NCBI RefSeq assembly: GCF_012035195.1
Contig: NZ_JAAVJH010000008.1
Location: 62,001-126,000 of the forward strand
Length of the DNA stretch: 64,000 nt
DNA from: Sphingomonas corticis
Lineage (GTDB): Bacteria > Pseudomonadota > Alphaproteobacteria > Sphingomonadales > Sphingomonadaceae
Direction of reading: 5' to 3'
Below, piece by piece: positions 19,899-28,664 of this stretch. Position numbers and translations under genes: made by a program. Numbering within the stretch: position 1 is the first letter of the stretch; each line of letters opens with the position of its first letter. The notes beneath the pieces were generated by a model. The model did no database searches. It was not told the origin of the DNA and saw only the letters and a program-made list of their open reading frames with translations.

Positions 19899-20698
19899 GC
19901 CAGCTGGGGAACGAAGCCGTCACCGTCGAATGCCGCGGCCACGTGATGATCGTCACGATCAACCGGCCGGAAGCGCGCAACGCCGTGAACCGCCACGTCC
20001 ACGAAGGCGTCGGCGACGCGCTGGCCGCGGCGGACGCCGACCCGCAGGTGCGCGCGGTGATCGTCACCGGCGCCGGCGACAAGTCGTTCTGCGCCGGGGC
20101 GGACCTGGTCGCGCTGTCGCGCGGCGAGAGCCTGGCGCCCGACGATCCCGCCAAGCAGGCGTGGGGCTTCGCCGGCATCGTCAGCCACGCCATCTCCAAG
20201 CCGGTCATCGCCGCGGTGAACGGCCACGCGCTGGGCGGCGGGCTGGAGATCACGCTCGCCTGCGACCTCGCCGTCGCGGTGGACACGGCGCAGTTCGGCC
20301 TGCCCGAGCCGAAGCGCGGGCTGTTCGCCGCGGCCGGCGGCGTCTTCCGCCTGCCCGAGCAATTGCCGAAGAAGATCGCGATGGAGATGATTCTGACGGG
20401 CGACCCGATCAGCGCCGAGCGCGCGCTTCAGCTGGGCCTCGTCAACGCGCTGGCGCCCGCCGGCGGCGTGGTGGACGCGGCGCTCGCGCTGGCCGAACGG
20501 ATCGCGGTAAATGCGCCCTTGTCGGTGCAGGCATCGAAGCGGATGGCGCAGGGGATCAGCGACGGCAAGGTCGCGCGAGAGGAAAACGCGTGGGCGCAGA
20601 ACCGCGTGGAAACGCGCGTCGTCTTCACCAGCAAGGATTCGCGCGAGGGGCCCAAGGCGTTCGCGGAGAAGCGCGCGCCGGTGTGGCAGGCGCAGTGA
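19895..20698 (+). CDS. Enoyl-CoA hydratase/isomerase (crotonase) family protein
   Basis: A 267-residue crotonase. The oxyanion-hole segments are KSFCAGADLVAL (near 65-76) and GHALGGGLEITLACDLAVA (near 110-128); FGLPEPKRGLFAAAGG contains the catalytic Glu region. The family hydrates enoyl-CoA or performs related isomerase or hydrolase steps. AAAGGAGAAG precedes the ATG, which overlaps the CoA-transferase stop (ATGA). Its stop overlaps the start of the thiolase-like gene by one base (TGATG). The exact substrate is unknown. Confidence 0.88.
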   Translation: MSQLGNEAVTVECRGHVMIVTINRPEARNAVNRHVHEGVGDALAAADADPQVRAVIVTGAGDKSFCAGADLVALSRGESLAPDDPAKQAWGFAGIVSHAISKPVIAAVNGHALGGGLEITLACDLAVAVDTAQFGLPEPKRGLFAAAGGVFRLPEQLPKKIAMEMILTGDPISAERALQLGLVNALAPAGGVVDAALALAERIAVNAPLSVQASKRMAQGISDGKVAREENAWAQNRVETRVVFTSKDSREGPKAFAEKRAPVWQAQ

Positions 20699-22206
20699 TG
20701 GGCGACCCCGCCCGCATCGCCGTCATCGTCGGCGTCGGCCAGGTCAACGACCGGCCCGCCGACCCGGCGCAGGGCCTGGAGCCGCTCGACCTGATGCGCG
20801 CCGCGCTGGAAGCGGCGGATGCCGATGCGGGAGGCGGCTGGCTGTCCGACGTCGACAGCGTGGCGGTGGTGCAGCAGATCAGCTTTCGCGCGCAGAACCC
20901 GCTGGCGCAGAAGCTGGGCGCGGCGATCGGCGCCACGCCGGCGCTCGCCTACGAATCGGTCGGTCCCAACGGCGACAGCCCGATCCTGCTGCTGAACGAG
21001 GCGGCGAACCGTATCGCGCGCGGCGAGGTGCGCGTGGCGGCGGTGGCGGGGGCGGAGGCGCTGCGCACCGCCAGCCAGCGCGCGGCGGCGCGCGCGAAGA
21101 CCGACGTCGCGGCGCAGAACCCGATCCGCAACCTGCAGAAGGGTGCCGCGCCCGGCTATCGCCAGCGCTACGGCCTCGCCGCGCCGGTAGACGTCTATCC
21201 TCTCTACGAGAACGCCGGCCGCGCCGCCTATGGACAGACGCTGGTGGAGGGGCAGCGCGAATCGGGCGAGATCTGGTCGCGGTTCAGCCAGGTGGCGGCG
21301 CAGACCCCCGCGGCGTGGATCCACGCCGCCCGCGCGGGGGGCGGGAGAGTCCGGACCACCCCGGACAATCGACCGATCGCCTTTCCCTACACCAAGCTGA
21401 TGGTCGCCAATTCCAGCGTCAACCAGGGCGCGGGCTTCCTCGTCACCAGCCTGGCGCAGGCGCGCGCGCGCGGCGTGCCGGAGGCGCGGATCGTCTACGT
21501 CGGTCGCGGCGCGGCGGCGCACGAGGCGGACGATTTCCTCGCCCGCGACCGCTACGACGCGTCCCCGAGCATGGAGGTGTGCCTGCGTCGCACGCTGGAG
21601 TGGAACGGCGTGACCGCCGAGGACCTCGACCTCGCCGAACTCTATTCCTGCTTTCCCTGCGTCCCCAAGATGGCGCGCCGCGTCATCGGCTGGCCGGTGG
21701 AGAAGCCCGCTACGGTGTTCGGCGGGCTCACCTTCGGCGGCGGGCCGATCGGCAATTACATGAGTCACGCCGTGGCGGAGATGGTGGACGGCCTGCGGGC
21801 GGGCGAGGGGGAGCGGGGGCTCCTGTTCGCCAACGGCGGCTTCGCGACGCACAACCACGCCATCGTACTGGCCACCCACCCGCTGCCCGGTGCGGGCGAG
21901 TCGCACGACTTCGACGTGCAGGCGGAGGCGGATGCGGCGCGCGGGGAGGTGCCGGTGCTGGCCAAGGACTATGCCGGCCCGGCGACGATCGAGAGCTACA
22001 CCGTGTTCTACGCCCGCGACGGCGCGCCGACGAAGGGCGTGGTGGTGGCGCGCACCCCGGCGGGGGAGCGCACGCTGGCGAAGGTGCCGGGGGAGGATGA
22101 GGCGATGATCGCCTTCCTGACCGACGGCGCGGCGGAGCCGGTCGGCACCACGGGCGAGATCGCGCCAGAGGGCGACGACATGGTGTGGCGCCGCGCGATC
22201 GCCTAG
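20698..22206 (+). CDS. Acetyl-CoA acetyltransferase-like (thiolase-like) protein
   Basis: A 502-residue member of the long thiolase-like branch. It begins IAVIVGVGQVNDRP, has DLAELYSCFPCVPKMA and a late NGGFATHNHAIVL that stands for the thiolase His motif. The usual nucleophile segment (NxCxSG) is replaced by SVGPNGDSPILLLNEA, so the canonical Cys is absent where expected. The C-terminal 120 residues form an extra OB-like domain (YTVFYARDGAPTKGVVVARTPAGER). It may be a condensing or cleaving enzyme with altered chemistry, or a structural partner. Co-operonic with crotonase and CoA-transferase. Confidence 0.78.
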   Translation: MGDPARIAVIVGVGQVNDRPADPAQGLEPLDLMRAALEAADADAGGGWLSDVDSVAVVQQISFRAQNPLAQKLGAAIGATPALAYESVGPNGDSPILLLNEAANRIARGEVRVAAVAGAEALRTASQRAAARAKTDVAAQNPIRNLQKGAAPGYRQRYGLAAPVDVYPLYENAGRAAYGQTLVEGQRESGEIWSRFSQVAAQTPAAWIHAARAGGGRVRTTPDNRPIAFPYTKLMVANSSVNQGAGFLVTSLAQARARGVPEARIVYVGRGAAAHEADDFLARDRYDASPSMEVCLRRTLEWNGVTAEDLDLAELYSCFPCVPKMARRVIGWPVEKPATVFGGLTFGGGPIGNYMSHAVAEMVDGLRAGEGERGLLFANGGFATHNHAIVLATHPLPGAGESHDFDVQAEADAARGEVPVLAKDYAGPATIESYTVFYARDGAPTKGVVVARTPAGERTLAKVPGEDEAMIAFLTDGAAEPVGTTGEIAPEGDDMVWRRAIA

Positions 22207-22259
22207 GACGTGATGTGCGCACCCCGCCCGTTCGTCCTGAGCCTTTCAAACCGAACTCC

Positions 22260-23129
22260 ATGGCCAACAACATGACCCACCGCCCCCGCCGCTCCGCGCT
22301 CTTCCTGCCCGCGTCCAACGCCCGGGCGATCGAGAAAGCGCGCGCGCTGGACGCCGATGTCGTCATCCTCGACCTGGAGGACGCGGTCGCACCCGACCAA
22401 AAGGCGACCGCGCGCGAGGCCGCGGTGGCGGCGGTGCGATCGGGCGGGTTCGGCCATCGCGAACTGGTGGTGCGCGCCAATGCGATCGGCACCGCGGAGG
22501 CGGAGGCGGACCTGGCCGCGCTGGCGGGCAGCGGCGCGGCGGCGGTGCTGCTGCCCAAGGTGGACGATCCGCAGGCGCTGCACCGCGCGCGCGCGGTGCT
22601 GGGCAAGGGGCCGGCGCTGTGGGCGATGATCGAGACGCCGCGCGCGATCCTCGATCTGCCCGTCATCGTCGCCGCCGCGGCGGCGACGGGGCTGGCCGCG
22701 CTGATCGCCGGCACCAACGACCTCGCCAAGGAGCTGCGCTGCAGGCCCTTCCCCGACCGGGCGCCGCTCGTGCCCGTGCTGGTGCAGATCGTCGTCGCCG
22801 CGCGCGCGGCAGGGCTGGTGGCGCTCGATGGGGTCAGCAACGTGCTGGACGATCCCGCCGCGGTGGAGGCGGAATGCCGGCAGGGGCGGGCACTCGGCTA
22901 CGACGGCAAGACGCTGATCCACCCTTCGCAGGTCGCGCCCGCCAATGCGGTGTTCGGTCCCGACGAGGAGGAGGTGCGCTGGGCGCGAGCGGTGGCGCGC
23001 GCGTTCGACGGGGCGGAGGCCGAGGACAAGGGCGCGATCCGCGTGGAGGGGAAGATGGTGGAGCGCCTGCACCTGGAAGAGGCACGACGCACCCTGGCGA
23101 TCCACGAAGCCGTGACGACGCGATCCTGA
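22260..23129 (+). CDS. CitE/HpcH-HpaI family CoA-ester lyase
   Basis: A 289-residue TIM-barrel lyase. Motifs: SALFLPASNARAIEKA at the start, VVILDLEDAVAPDQK with the metal/CoA acidic residues, WAMIETPRAIL with the metal Glu, AGTNDLAKEL and LVALDGVSNVLDD. Members cleave citramalyl-, malyl- or 3-hydroxy-3-methylglutaryl-type CoA esters. ATG at 22260 (MANNMTHRP) is used; a second ATG is four codons on. It follows the thiolase-like gene by 53 bases that contain part of a dispersed repeat, and probably ends the acyl-CoA pathway by releasing acetyl-CoA or a keto acid. Confidence 0.82.
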   Translation: MANNMTHRPRRSALFLPASNARAIEKARALDADVVILDLEDAVAPDQKATAREAAVAAVRSGGFGHRELVVRANAIGTAEAEADLAALAGSGAAAVLLPKVDDPQALHRARAVLGKGPALWAMIETPRAILDLPVIVAAAAATGLAALIAGTNDLAKELRCRPFPDRAPLVPVLVQIVVAARAAGLVALDGVSNVLDDPAAVEAECRQGRALGYDGKTLIHPSQVAPANAVFGPDEEEVRWARAVARAFDGAEAEDKGAIRVEGKMVERLHLEEARRTLAIHEAVTTRS

Positions 23130-23160
23130 TGCGGCGGCCGTTCGGGTCGGGCCGGCGCTT

Positions 23161-23637
23161 CTACGCCCGGCAGTAACCCTCGCCCGGCTTTACCGTGAGG
23201 CAATCCTTCTTTCCCGCCAGCCACTTGAGCCCCGTCGCGTCGCCGTCGCCCGGCACCAGGATCTCGTCCTTGCCGTCGCGCCGGAACCGCAGTCCCTCGG
23301 CTGTCACCGAACCCGGGAACGTGCCGCGGTGGTCGAGGTCCCATTGCATCTCCAGCGTCACGCCGCCGCCATCGCGCTTCGTGACATCGAGGAACATGCC
23401 CTCCACGCCGATCCACTTGCCCAGATAGTCCGCCTCCAGCTTCGCCGTCGCCGCGGGCGCGGGCGCGGGCGTCATCGTGTTGGCGGCGGGCGCGGAGGTG
23501 GAGACCGGCTCGGCCTCGTTCTTGACGCCGTCATACTCGCCCGTACCGGTCAGCGCGGCATCGTTCGCGACCGGCGTGGGTGAGGAGCAGGCCGCCAGAA
23601 CGGCGAGCAGCGCGACGGAGAGGGTGCGGATCGTCAT
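23161..23637 (-). CDS. Putative lipoprotein of unknown function
   Basis: A 158-residue protein with a lipobox LAAC (14-17) after a short hydrophobic stretch ([19 protein letters not shown]), so it should be lipidated in the envelope. A low-complexity Pro/Ala/Thr linker follows, then a compact domain with [42 protein letters not shown] and two Cys near the end (KKDCLT, GYCRA). The pattern resembles small periplasmic beta-barrel lipoproteins, but no family is recognised. It is convergent with the CitE-like gene and divergent from rpiB. Confidence 0.75.
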   Translation of the reverse strand: MTIRTLSVALLAVLAACSSPTPVANDAALTGTGEYDGVKNEAEPVSTSAPAANTMTPAPAPAATAKLEADYLGKWIGVEGMFLDVTKRDGGGVTLEMQWDLDHRGTFPGSVTAEGLRFRRDGKDEILVPGDGDATGLKWLAGKKDCLTVKPGEGYCRA

Positions 23638-23748
23638 GGCTGCGTAACGAACACGTCGGGGCGGACGTTCCCCCGGGTGTTCGGGGTGGCGTCCGCGGCG
23701 CTGCACCGCTAAAGGCGCGCGCACGCCTCCACGACAGGACCCACGCCC

Positions 23749-24183
23749 GTGCGCATCGCCATCGCGTCCGATCACGCCGCCGTCTCGCTGAAGCGCGAGC
23801 TGCGCGACTGGTTGCGGGAAGAGGGGCACGAGGTCGCGGACCTCGGCACCGATTCGGATGCCAGCGTCGACTATCCCGATTACGGCGCCGCGATCGGTCG
23901 TGCGCTGGCGGACGGCAGCGCGGATCGCGGCATCGCGCTGTGCGGTTCCGGCATCGGCATCATGATCGCGGCGAACCGCAACCCGGCGGTGCGGTGCGCG
24001 CTGGTCAGCGAGCCGCTGTCCGCGGAACTGGCGCGCAGCCACAACGACGCCAACGCCATCGCCCTGGGCGCGCGGCTGGTGGGGCCGGAGATGGCCCGCG
24101 CCTGCGTCCGCGCGTTCCTGTCCACCGATTTCCTGGGCGGCCGCCACGCCGCCCGCGTCGCCAAGCTGAAGGAGCCGGCATGA
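23749..24183 (+). CDS. rpiB: Ribose-5-phosphate isomerase B
   Basis: A 144-residue RpiB/LacAB-family isomerase that interconverts ribose 5-phosphate and ribulose 5-phosphate. Seen: [11 protein letters not shown] with the phosphate-binding His, [17 protein letters not shown] with catalytic Cys65, and [13 protein letters not shown]. It starts with GTG at 23749; the ATGA overlap with glyA at its end indicates an operon. The length matches the family. Confidence 0.93.
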   Translation: MRIAIASDHAAVSLKRELRDWLREEGHEVADLGTDSDASVDYPDYGAAIGRALADGSADRGIALCGSGIGIMIAANRNPAVRCALVSEPLSAELARSHNDANAIALGARLVGPEMARACVRAFLSTDFLGGRHAARVAKLKEPA

Positions 24184-25487
24184 GCACCAACCCGCAGAGC
24201 ATCGCCGACGTCCAGCCTGATGGCTTCTTCACCCGCGGTCTCGCCGATGCCGATCCGGCGGTGTTCGCGGGGGTCGAGCACGAGCTGGATCGCGAGCAGA
24301 CGCAGATCGAGCTGATCGCCAGCGAGAACATCGTCAGCCGCGCGGTGCTCGAGGCGCAGGGCAGCGTCTTCACGAACAAATACGCCGAGGGCTATCCCGG
24401 CAAGCGCTACTACCAGGGCTGCCATCCCTCCGACGAGGTGGAGCAACTGGCGATCGACCGCGCCAAGCAGCTGTTCGGTTGCGGCTTCGCCAACGTCCAG
24501 CCGCACTCGGGCGCGCAGGCGAACGGCGCGGTGATGCTGGCGCTGGTGAAGCCGGGCGACACGATCATGGGATTGAGCCTCGACGCCGGCGGGCACCTGA
24601 CCCACGGGGCGCGCGCGGCGATGAGCGGCAAATGGTTCGACGCGGTCCAGTACGGCGTCACGCCCGACACCCACCTGATCGACTATGACGCGGTCGAGCG
24701 GCTGGCGCTCGAGAAGAAGCCCAAGCTCATCATCACCGGGGGCAGCGCCTATCCGCGCCAGATCGACTTCGCCCGTTTCCGCGCCATTGCCGACAAGGCG
24801 GGCGCGCTGTTCATGGTCGACATGGCGCATTTCGCCGGGCTGGTCGCCGCGGGTGTCCACCCGTCGCCCTTCGGCCACGCGCACGTGGTGACGACGACCA
24901 CGCACAAGACGCTGCGCGGCCCCCGCGGCGGCATGGTGCTGACCGACGACGAGGGAATCGCGAAGAAGATCAATTCTGCGGTCTTCCCCGGCCTGCAGGG
25001 CGGGCCGCTGATGCACGTCATCGCGGCGAAGGCGGTGGCCTTCGGCGAGGCGCTGCGGCCGGAGTTCCGGAGCTACGCCGCCGCGGTGGTGGAGAATGCC
25101 AAGGTGCTGGCGGCGACGCTGAAGGAGCGCGGCGCGGACCTCGTCTCCGGCGGCACCGACACGCACCTCGCGCTGGTCGATCTCACGCCGCTGGGCGTCA
25201 CCGGCAAGGACGCCGACGAGGCGCTGGAGCGCGCCGGCATCACCTGCAACAAAAATGGCATCCCCAACGACCCGCTGCCGCCGGTGAAGACCAGCGGCAT
25301 CCGCGTCGGCAGCCCGGCGGGTACCACCCGCGGCTTCGGCACGGCGGAGTTCCGCGAGATCGGCAACATGGTCGCCGACGTGCTCGACGGGCTCGCCAAA
25401 AAGGGCGAGGCGGGGGACCCAGCAGTCGAGGCGGACGTTCGGACCCGCGTGCGTGCCCTGTGCGCGCGCTTCCCCATCTATAGCTAA
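24180..25487 (+). CDS. glyA: Serine hydroxymethyltransferase
   Basis: A 435-residue PLP enzyme making glycine and 5,10-methylene-THF from serine. It contains [21 protein letters not shown], the Schiff-base motif [14 protein letters not shown] with Lys243, and VFPGLQGGP. All parts are full length. The start overlaps the rpiB stop. A glycine riboswitch is not possible directly upstream because that DNA codes for RpiB. The order rpiB-glyA-nrdR is a common alphaproteobacterial arrangement. Confidence 0.96.
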   Translation: MSTNPQSIADVQPDGFFTRGLADADPAVFAGVEHELDREQTQIELIASENIVSRAVLEAQGSVFTNKYAEGYPGKRYYQGCHPSDEVEQLAIDRAKQLFGCGFANVQPHSGAQANGAVMLALVKPGDTIMGLSLDAGGHLTHGARAAMSGKWFDAVQYGVTPDTHLIDYDAVERLALEKKPKLIITGGSAYPRQIDFARFRAIADKAGALFMVDMAHFAGLVAAGVHPSPFGHAHVVTTTTHKTLRGPRGGMVLTDDEGIAKKINSAVFPGLQGGPLMHVIAAKAVAFGEALRPEFRSYAAAVVENAKVLAATLKERGADLVSGGTDTHLALVDLTPLGVTGKDADEALERAGITCNKNGIPNDPLPPVKTSGIRVGSPAGTTRGFGTAEFREIGNMVADVLDGLAKKGEAGDPAVEADVRTRVRALCARFPIYS

Positions 25488-25496
25488 GAGGATCAG

Positions 25497-25688
25497 ATGG
25501 CGCAGATCGACCAGAAGTTCGCCGAGGTGCAGTCCAACGTGAAGAGCCGCCCCGGCCTGGGCAAGAGCATGGCGAAGTGGAGCGCGCTGGGCGCCGTGGT
25601 CGCCATCCCGGTCCCGATCGTCGGCCCGATCTTCGGCGCGCTGGCGGGCGCGGCCTACGCCTATCACAAGGGGACCAAGCGGAGCTGA
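25497..25688 (+). CDS. Small membrane protein between glyA and nrdR
   Basis: A 63-residue protein with a polar N-terminal helix ([16 protein letters not shown]) and one or two hydrophobic stretches ([26 protein letters not shown]) before a basic tail HKGTKRS. AAGAGGATC lies just before the ATG and the TGA overlaps the nrdR start (TGATG), so it is almost certainly translated. Function unknown; small glycine-rich membrane proteins of this kind are seen in the same gap in sphingomonads. Confidence 0.75.
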   Translation: MAQIDQKFAEVQSNVKSRPGLGKSMAKWSALGAVVAIPVPIVGPIFGALAGAAYAYHKGTKRS

Positions 25689-26149
25689 TGCGCTGTCCCT
25701 TCTGCGGCCATGAGGCCAGCCAGGTAAAGGACAGCCGACCGACCGACGACGGCGCCGCGATCCGGCGCCGTCGCCAGTGCGAGGGCTGCGCGGCCCGCTT
25801 CACCACGTTCGAGCGCATCCAGCTGCGCGACCTGACCGTCGCGAAGAGCGAGGGGCGGCGCGAGCCCTTCGACCGCGAGAAGCTGCTCCGCTCGATCTCC
25901 GTCGCCGCGCGCAAGCGGCCGATCGACGCCATCGCGCTGGAGCGGCTGGTCAGCGGCATCCAGCGCCAGCTGGAAACCAGCGGCGAACCCGAGGTGGCGG
26001 CCAAGCGCATCGGCGAGATGGTGATGGAGGGGCTGAAGGGGCTTGATTCGGTCGCCTACATCCGCTTCGCCAGCGTCTACCGCGACTTCAGCGAGGCGCG
26101 CGACTTCGAGGAGTTCGCCGGCAGCGTGGAGGAGGCGGGGCGGGGGTGA
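25688..26149 (+). CDS. nrdR: Transcriptional repressor NrdR
   Basis: A 153-residue zinc-ribbon/ATP-cone regulator of ribonucleotide reductase genes. The four zinc Cys are Cys3, Cys6, Cys31 and Cys34 (MRCPFC...CEGC); the ATP-cone begins at about 49 ([19 protein letters not shown]) and ends [13 protein letters not shown]. Length and order match NrdR fully. It overlaps the preceding small gene by one base. Confidence 0.96.
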   Translation: MRCPFCGHEASQVKDSRPTDDGAAIRRRRQCEGCAARFTTFERIQLRDLTVAKSEGRREPFDREKLLRSISVAARKRPIDAIALERLVSGIQRQLETSGEPEVAAKRIGEMVMEGLKGLDSVAYIRFASVYRDFSEARDFEEFAGSVEEAGRG

Positions 26150-26179
26150 GGGTAGCTGTGACGCCGACCGCCGACGCGC

Positions 26180-26252
26180 GACCTCCGTTCGGGCTGAGCG
26201 AAGTCGCAGCCCATGCGACGCGGCTGCCCTTCGACTGCGCTCAGGGCGAGCG
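26180..26252. repeat. Dispersed inverted repeat upstream of the GIY-YIG/TrmJ frame
   Basis: CCGTTCGGGCTGAGCGAAG (from about 26183) is mirrored by TTCGACTGCGCTCAGGGCGAGCGG (ending near 26252). This is the same family as the copies near 10823, 26547 and 36066. It ends just before the ATG at 26262. Confidence 0.6.
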
Positions 26253-26261
26253 GGGGCAGGC

Positions 26262-27392
26262 ATGAGTTTCTACGCCTATATGCTGCGCTGCGCCGATGGC
26301 GGCATCTACACGGGCCACACCGACAATCTCGACGTGAGGATCGCACAGCATCGGACCGGCGAGATGCCCGGTGATACGCACGATCGCCGGCCGGTCGAGC
26401 TGGTCTGGTCGCAGGACTTTCCGTCGCGCGACGAAGCGCTCGCGGCGGAGCAACAGATCAAGGGCTGGTCACGCCGGAAGAAGGAAGCGTTGATTGCGGG
26501 TGACTGGTATGATCTGCATGAAGCCGCCATGCCGCCGTCGAAACGTGCCCTTCGACTTCGCTCAGGGCGAACGGGAGGTGAGGAGCGTGGCCGTCCTGTG
26601 ACAACGGCCGGGGTTGACGATCACCTTCCGCAATCCGTTCGTCCGGAGCAAAGCCGAACCACCCCGTCCACCCCCGCCCCGCCCCCCGTCATCGTCCTCG
26701 TCCGACCGCAACTGGGCGAGAACATCGGCAAGGCCGCGCGGGCCATGCTGAACTTCGGCCTGGTCGAGATGCGGCTCGTCGCCCCGCGCGACGGCTGGCC
26801 CAACCCCGCCGCCGGGCCGGCGGCGTCGGGCGCGGACGTGGTGCTGTCGGGGGCGCAGGTCTTCGACACCGTGGCGGCTGCGGTGGCGGATTGCGCGCAC
26901 GTCTACGCCACCACGGTGCGCAAGCGCGGGATCACCAAGCCGGTGGTGACGCCCGAGGAGGCCGCCGCCACGATCCACGCCGAGGCGGGGCGCTCCGCCA
27001 TTCTCTTCGGTCCCGAGCGGTCGGGCCTCGAGACGGACGACGTCGCTCTCGCCCGCACGATCGTAACGGTGCCGATCAATCCGGAGTTCGGCAGCCTGAA
27101 CCTGGCGCAGGCGGTGATCCTCGTCGCCTACGAATGGTCCAAGGGCGTGGCGCTCGCCTCACCGCCGGAGGTGGAGCTCGATCCACCCGCGCCGCAGGCG
27201 GAGCTGGACGGCATGATCGCGCAGCTGGACGCGATGCTCGACGCGTCGGGCTTCTACCACCCGCCCGATCGCACGCCGGCGACGCGCCGCACGCTGCGCA
27301 CGCTGCTGACCAAGCCGGGCTGGTCGTCGCAGGAGGTACGCACGGTGCGCGGCGTGCTGTCCGCGCTGGGCGGAGCCAAGCGTCCTCGCTAG
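26262..27392 (+). CDS. trmJ: GIY-YIG domain joined in frame to TrmJ-type tRNA 2'-O-methyltransferase
   Basis: One uninterrupted frame of 376 residues. Residues 1-90 are a small GIY-YIG endonuclease-like domain (MSFYAYMLRCADGG, YTGHTDNLDVRIAQH, EQQIKGWSRRKKEAL). Residues about 95-140 are a low-complexity linker encoded by two dispersed-repeat fragments. From about 141 it is a SpoU-class methyltransferase (VIVLVRPQLGENIGKAARAM, ILFGPERSGLETDDVAL, PINPEFGSLNLAQAV), which 2'-O-methylates position 32 of tRNAs in the TrmJ family. Two readings are possible: a real fusion, or two genes that share a frame, with trmJ starting at GTG 26598 (AGGAG thirteen bases upstream). Single-domain TrmJ and GIY-YIG proteins are the norm. 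It runs tail to tail with the acyltransferase, stops overlapping. Confidence 0.8.
   Translation: MSFYAYMLRCADGGIYTGHTDNLDVRIAQHRTGEMPGDTHDRRPVELVWSQDFPSRDEALAAEQQIKGWSRRKKEALIAGDWYDLHEAAMPPSKRALRLRSGRTGGEERGRPVTTAGVDDHLPQSVRPEQSRTTPSTPAPPPVIVLVRPQLGENIGKAARAMLNFGLVEMRLVAPRDGWPNPAAGPAASGADVVLSGAQVFDTVAAAVADCAHVYATTVRKRGITKPVVTPEEAAATIHAEAGRSAILFGPERSGLETDDVALARTIVTVPINPEFGSLNLAQAVILVAYEWSKGVALASPPEVELDPPAPQAELDGMIAQLDAMLDASGFYHPPDRTPATRRTLRTLLTKPGWSSQEVRTVRGVLSALGGAKRPR
26547..26663. repeat. Repeat-derived linker inside the GIY-YIG/TrmJ frame
   Basis: Two fragments of the CCGTTCG/CTGAG repeat family lie within this coding stretch: CCCTTCGACTTCGCTCAGGG near 26548 and, inverted, TCCGTTCGTCCGGAGCAAAG near 26636. 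They encode the Arg/Ser/Pro-rich linker (for example LRLRSGRTGGEE and SVRPEQSRTTPSTPAPPP). The repeat appears to have landed in, or created, the junction between the two domains without a stop codon. Confidence 0.6.
26598..26600 (+). promoter_or_regulatory. Alternative GTG start for an independent trmJ
   Basis: GTG at 26598 is in frame with the methyltransferase and would give a 264-residue protein, close to normal TrmJ length. AGGAG at 26581-26585 is a possible, though somewhat distant, ribosome site. No ATG lies between the linker and the methyltransferase core. Confidence 0.4.
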
Positions 27393-28480
27393 GCGGCGAC
27401 GGCGCCGCGTCCTTCTGGCGGAGTGCGGCGGCGGCGCGTCAGGTCCAGCACCGGCTTCTCCACCCCGTGCCACGACAGCGCCGCCAGCGGCAGCGTGACC
27501 AGTGCGTTCAGCACCGCCAGCTGCCCATGGTGCCTCACCGGCAGCAGCGCGGCGATCGCCATCATCACCGGAAAGGCGTAGATGTACATGCCGTAGCTAT
27601 AGTCGGGCCACCGACCGGAGATCGCGCCGCCGCGCGCGCTGAGGAACCCGGCGCACAGCACGGCATAGCCGACGAAGATGCCGGAAAGGTGCGGCACCGG
27701 CAGCAGCCACGCGCTGAGCACGACCAGCGCCAGCAGCCCCGCGCACGCCGCCCAAGACAGCCGGATCCTGTCGCGGAACAGGTACGCCGCGATCCCCAGC
27801 GCGAACATCGACCACAGCCGGTCGATCATCGTCAGGTTCCACAGCACGCCCTTGCCCGCCGCCGCGGCGATCGCCGCCTGCACCTGCGGCACGTCCATCG
27901 CCAGCGCGAAGGTGAGGGTGGCGGGGAGGACGAGCCGCTTCATCGCCGCGGGCGAGGAGAGGCCGGTCACGAACAGCAGCAGCAGGAGGAGGTAGCAGCG
28001 CACCTCCCACGGGATCGTCCACAGCGATCCGTTGACGTTGCACGGCACGCCGCCGCACAGGATGCCGGTCAGCAGGTAATGGCCCGACGACAGCGACAGG
28101 TTGCCGAGCACGAAGCGCGCCGTCGCGCCGCCGAAGTACGACAGGCCCGGCGCGGTCGTCACGAACGCGCCCACGGCCACGGTGGCCAGCACGGACACCG
28201 CCAACGCCGGCCACAGCCGTGCCAACCGGGCTGTGGCGAAGGCCAGCGCGCTGCCGCGGCGAAGCAGGCTGGCGTAGACCAGCATTCCGCTGAGAAAGAA
28301 GAACCCGTCCACGGCGAATTGCGAGATCGGCGCGCCCAGCACGGCGGCGAACTCGTCCGTCCCCTGCCGCCCGCTGACCCGCCACACGCTGTGCGTCCAG
28401 ATCACGGCGGAGGCGAGCACCAGTCGCACCAGCGTCAGGTTGTTGCGGTATGGCGACAGAAGCTGGTCATCGACGATCAT
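27389..28480 (-). CDS. Membrane acyltransferase family 3 (OafA/YrhL type)
   Basis: A 363-residue integral membrane protein with about ten hydrophobic segments. The N-terminus NNLTLVRLVLASAVIWTHS carries the family's Arg and His (the RxxxA...H opening), followed by FAVDGFFFLSGMLVYASLL and GSLWTIPWEVRCYLLLL, the conserved WTIPxE motif. The C-terminal YSYGMYIYAFPVMM and WHGVEKPVLDL are also typical. Such enzymes O-acetylate sugars of exopolysaccharide or lipopolysaccharide. Its stop overlaps that of the trmJ frame tail to tail. Divergent from a putative XrtV accessory gene, which fits an exopolysaccharide context. Confidence 0.88.
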   Translation of the reverse strand: MIVDDQLLSPYRNNLTLVRLVLASAVIWTHSVWRVSGRQGTDEFAAVLGAPISQFAVDGFFFLSGMLVYASLLRRGSALAFATARLARLWPALAVSVLATVAVGAFVTTAPGLSYFGGATARFVLGNLSLSSGHYLLTGILCGGVPCNVNGSLWTIPWEVRCYLLLLLLFVTGLSSPAAMKRLVLPATLTFALAMDVPQVQAAIAAAAGKGVLWNLTMIDRLWSMFALGIAAYLFRDRIRLSWAACAGLLALVVLSAWLLPVPHLSGIFVGYAVLCAGFLSARGGAISGRWPDYSYGMYIYAFPVMMAIAALLPVRHHGQLAVLNALVTLPLAALSWHGVEKPVLDLTRRRRTPPEGRGAVAA

Positions 28481-28541
28481 GCGACGTACATCCCCCCGGA
28501 ACGTCTGCTCGGCCCGCGATTACGCCAGCCGCCGTTTTTGG

Positions 28542-28558
28542 CGCAAGCTTCGCTTGCG
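28542..28558. repeat. Hairpin in the acyltransferase/XrtV-accessory promoter region
   Basis: CGCAAGC-TTC-GCTTGCG forms a 7-bp perfect stem with a 3-base loop, 62 bases upstream of the acyltransferase start and 107 bases before the next plus-strand gene. It could be an operator dyad or a small structured leader; nothing decides between them. Confidence 0.45.
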
Positions 28559-28664
28559 ACTTGGGAACGAAATAGTCATCCCTGATTGGCACGGTGGACG
28601 GGTCGGCATCGGGCACAGGCGCCCCTTTCGGCCGGTTCGCCTGCAGGGGGACAGGAAGAGCACG

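Noticed and set aside
24000..24180. Glycine riboswitch upstream of glyA
   Set aside because: The upstream DNA codes for RpiB and the genes overlap by four bases, so there is no leader for a riboswitch.
28585..28605. TTGGCAC resembling the -24 element of a sigma-54 promoter upstream of the putative XrtV accessory gene
   Set aside because: The required TTGC(A/T) -12 element at the right spacing is missing.
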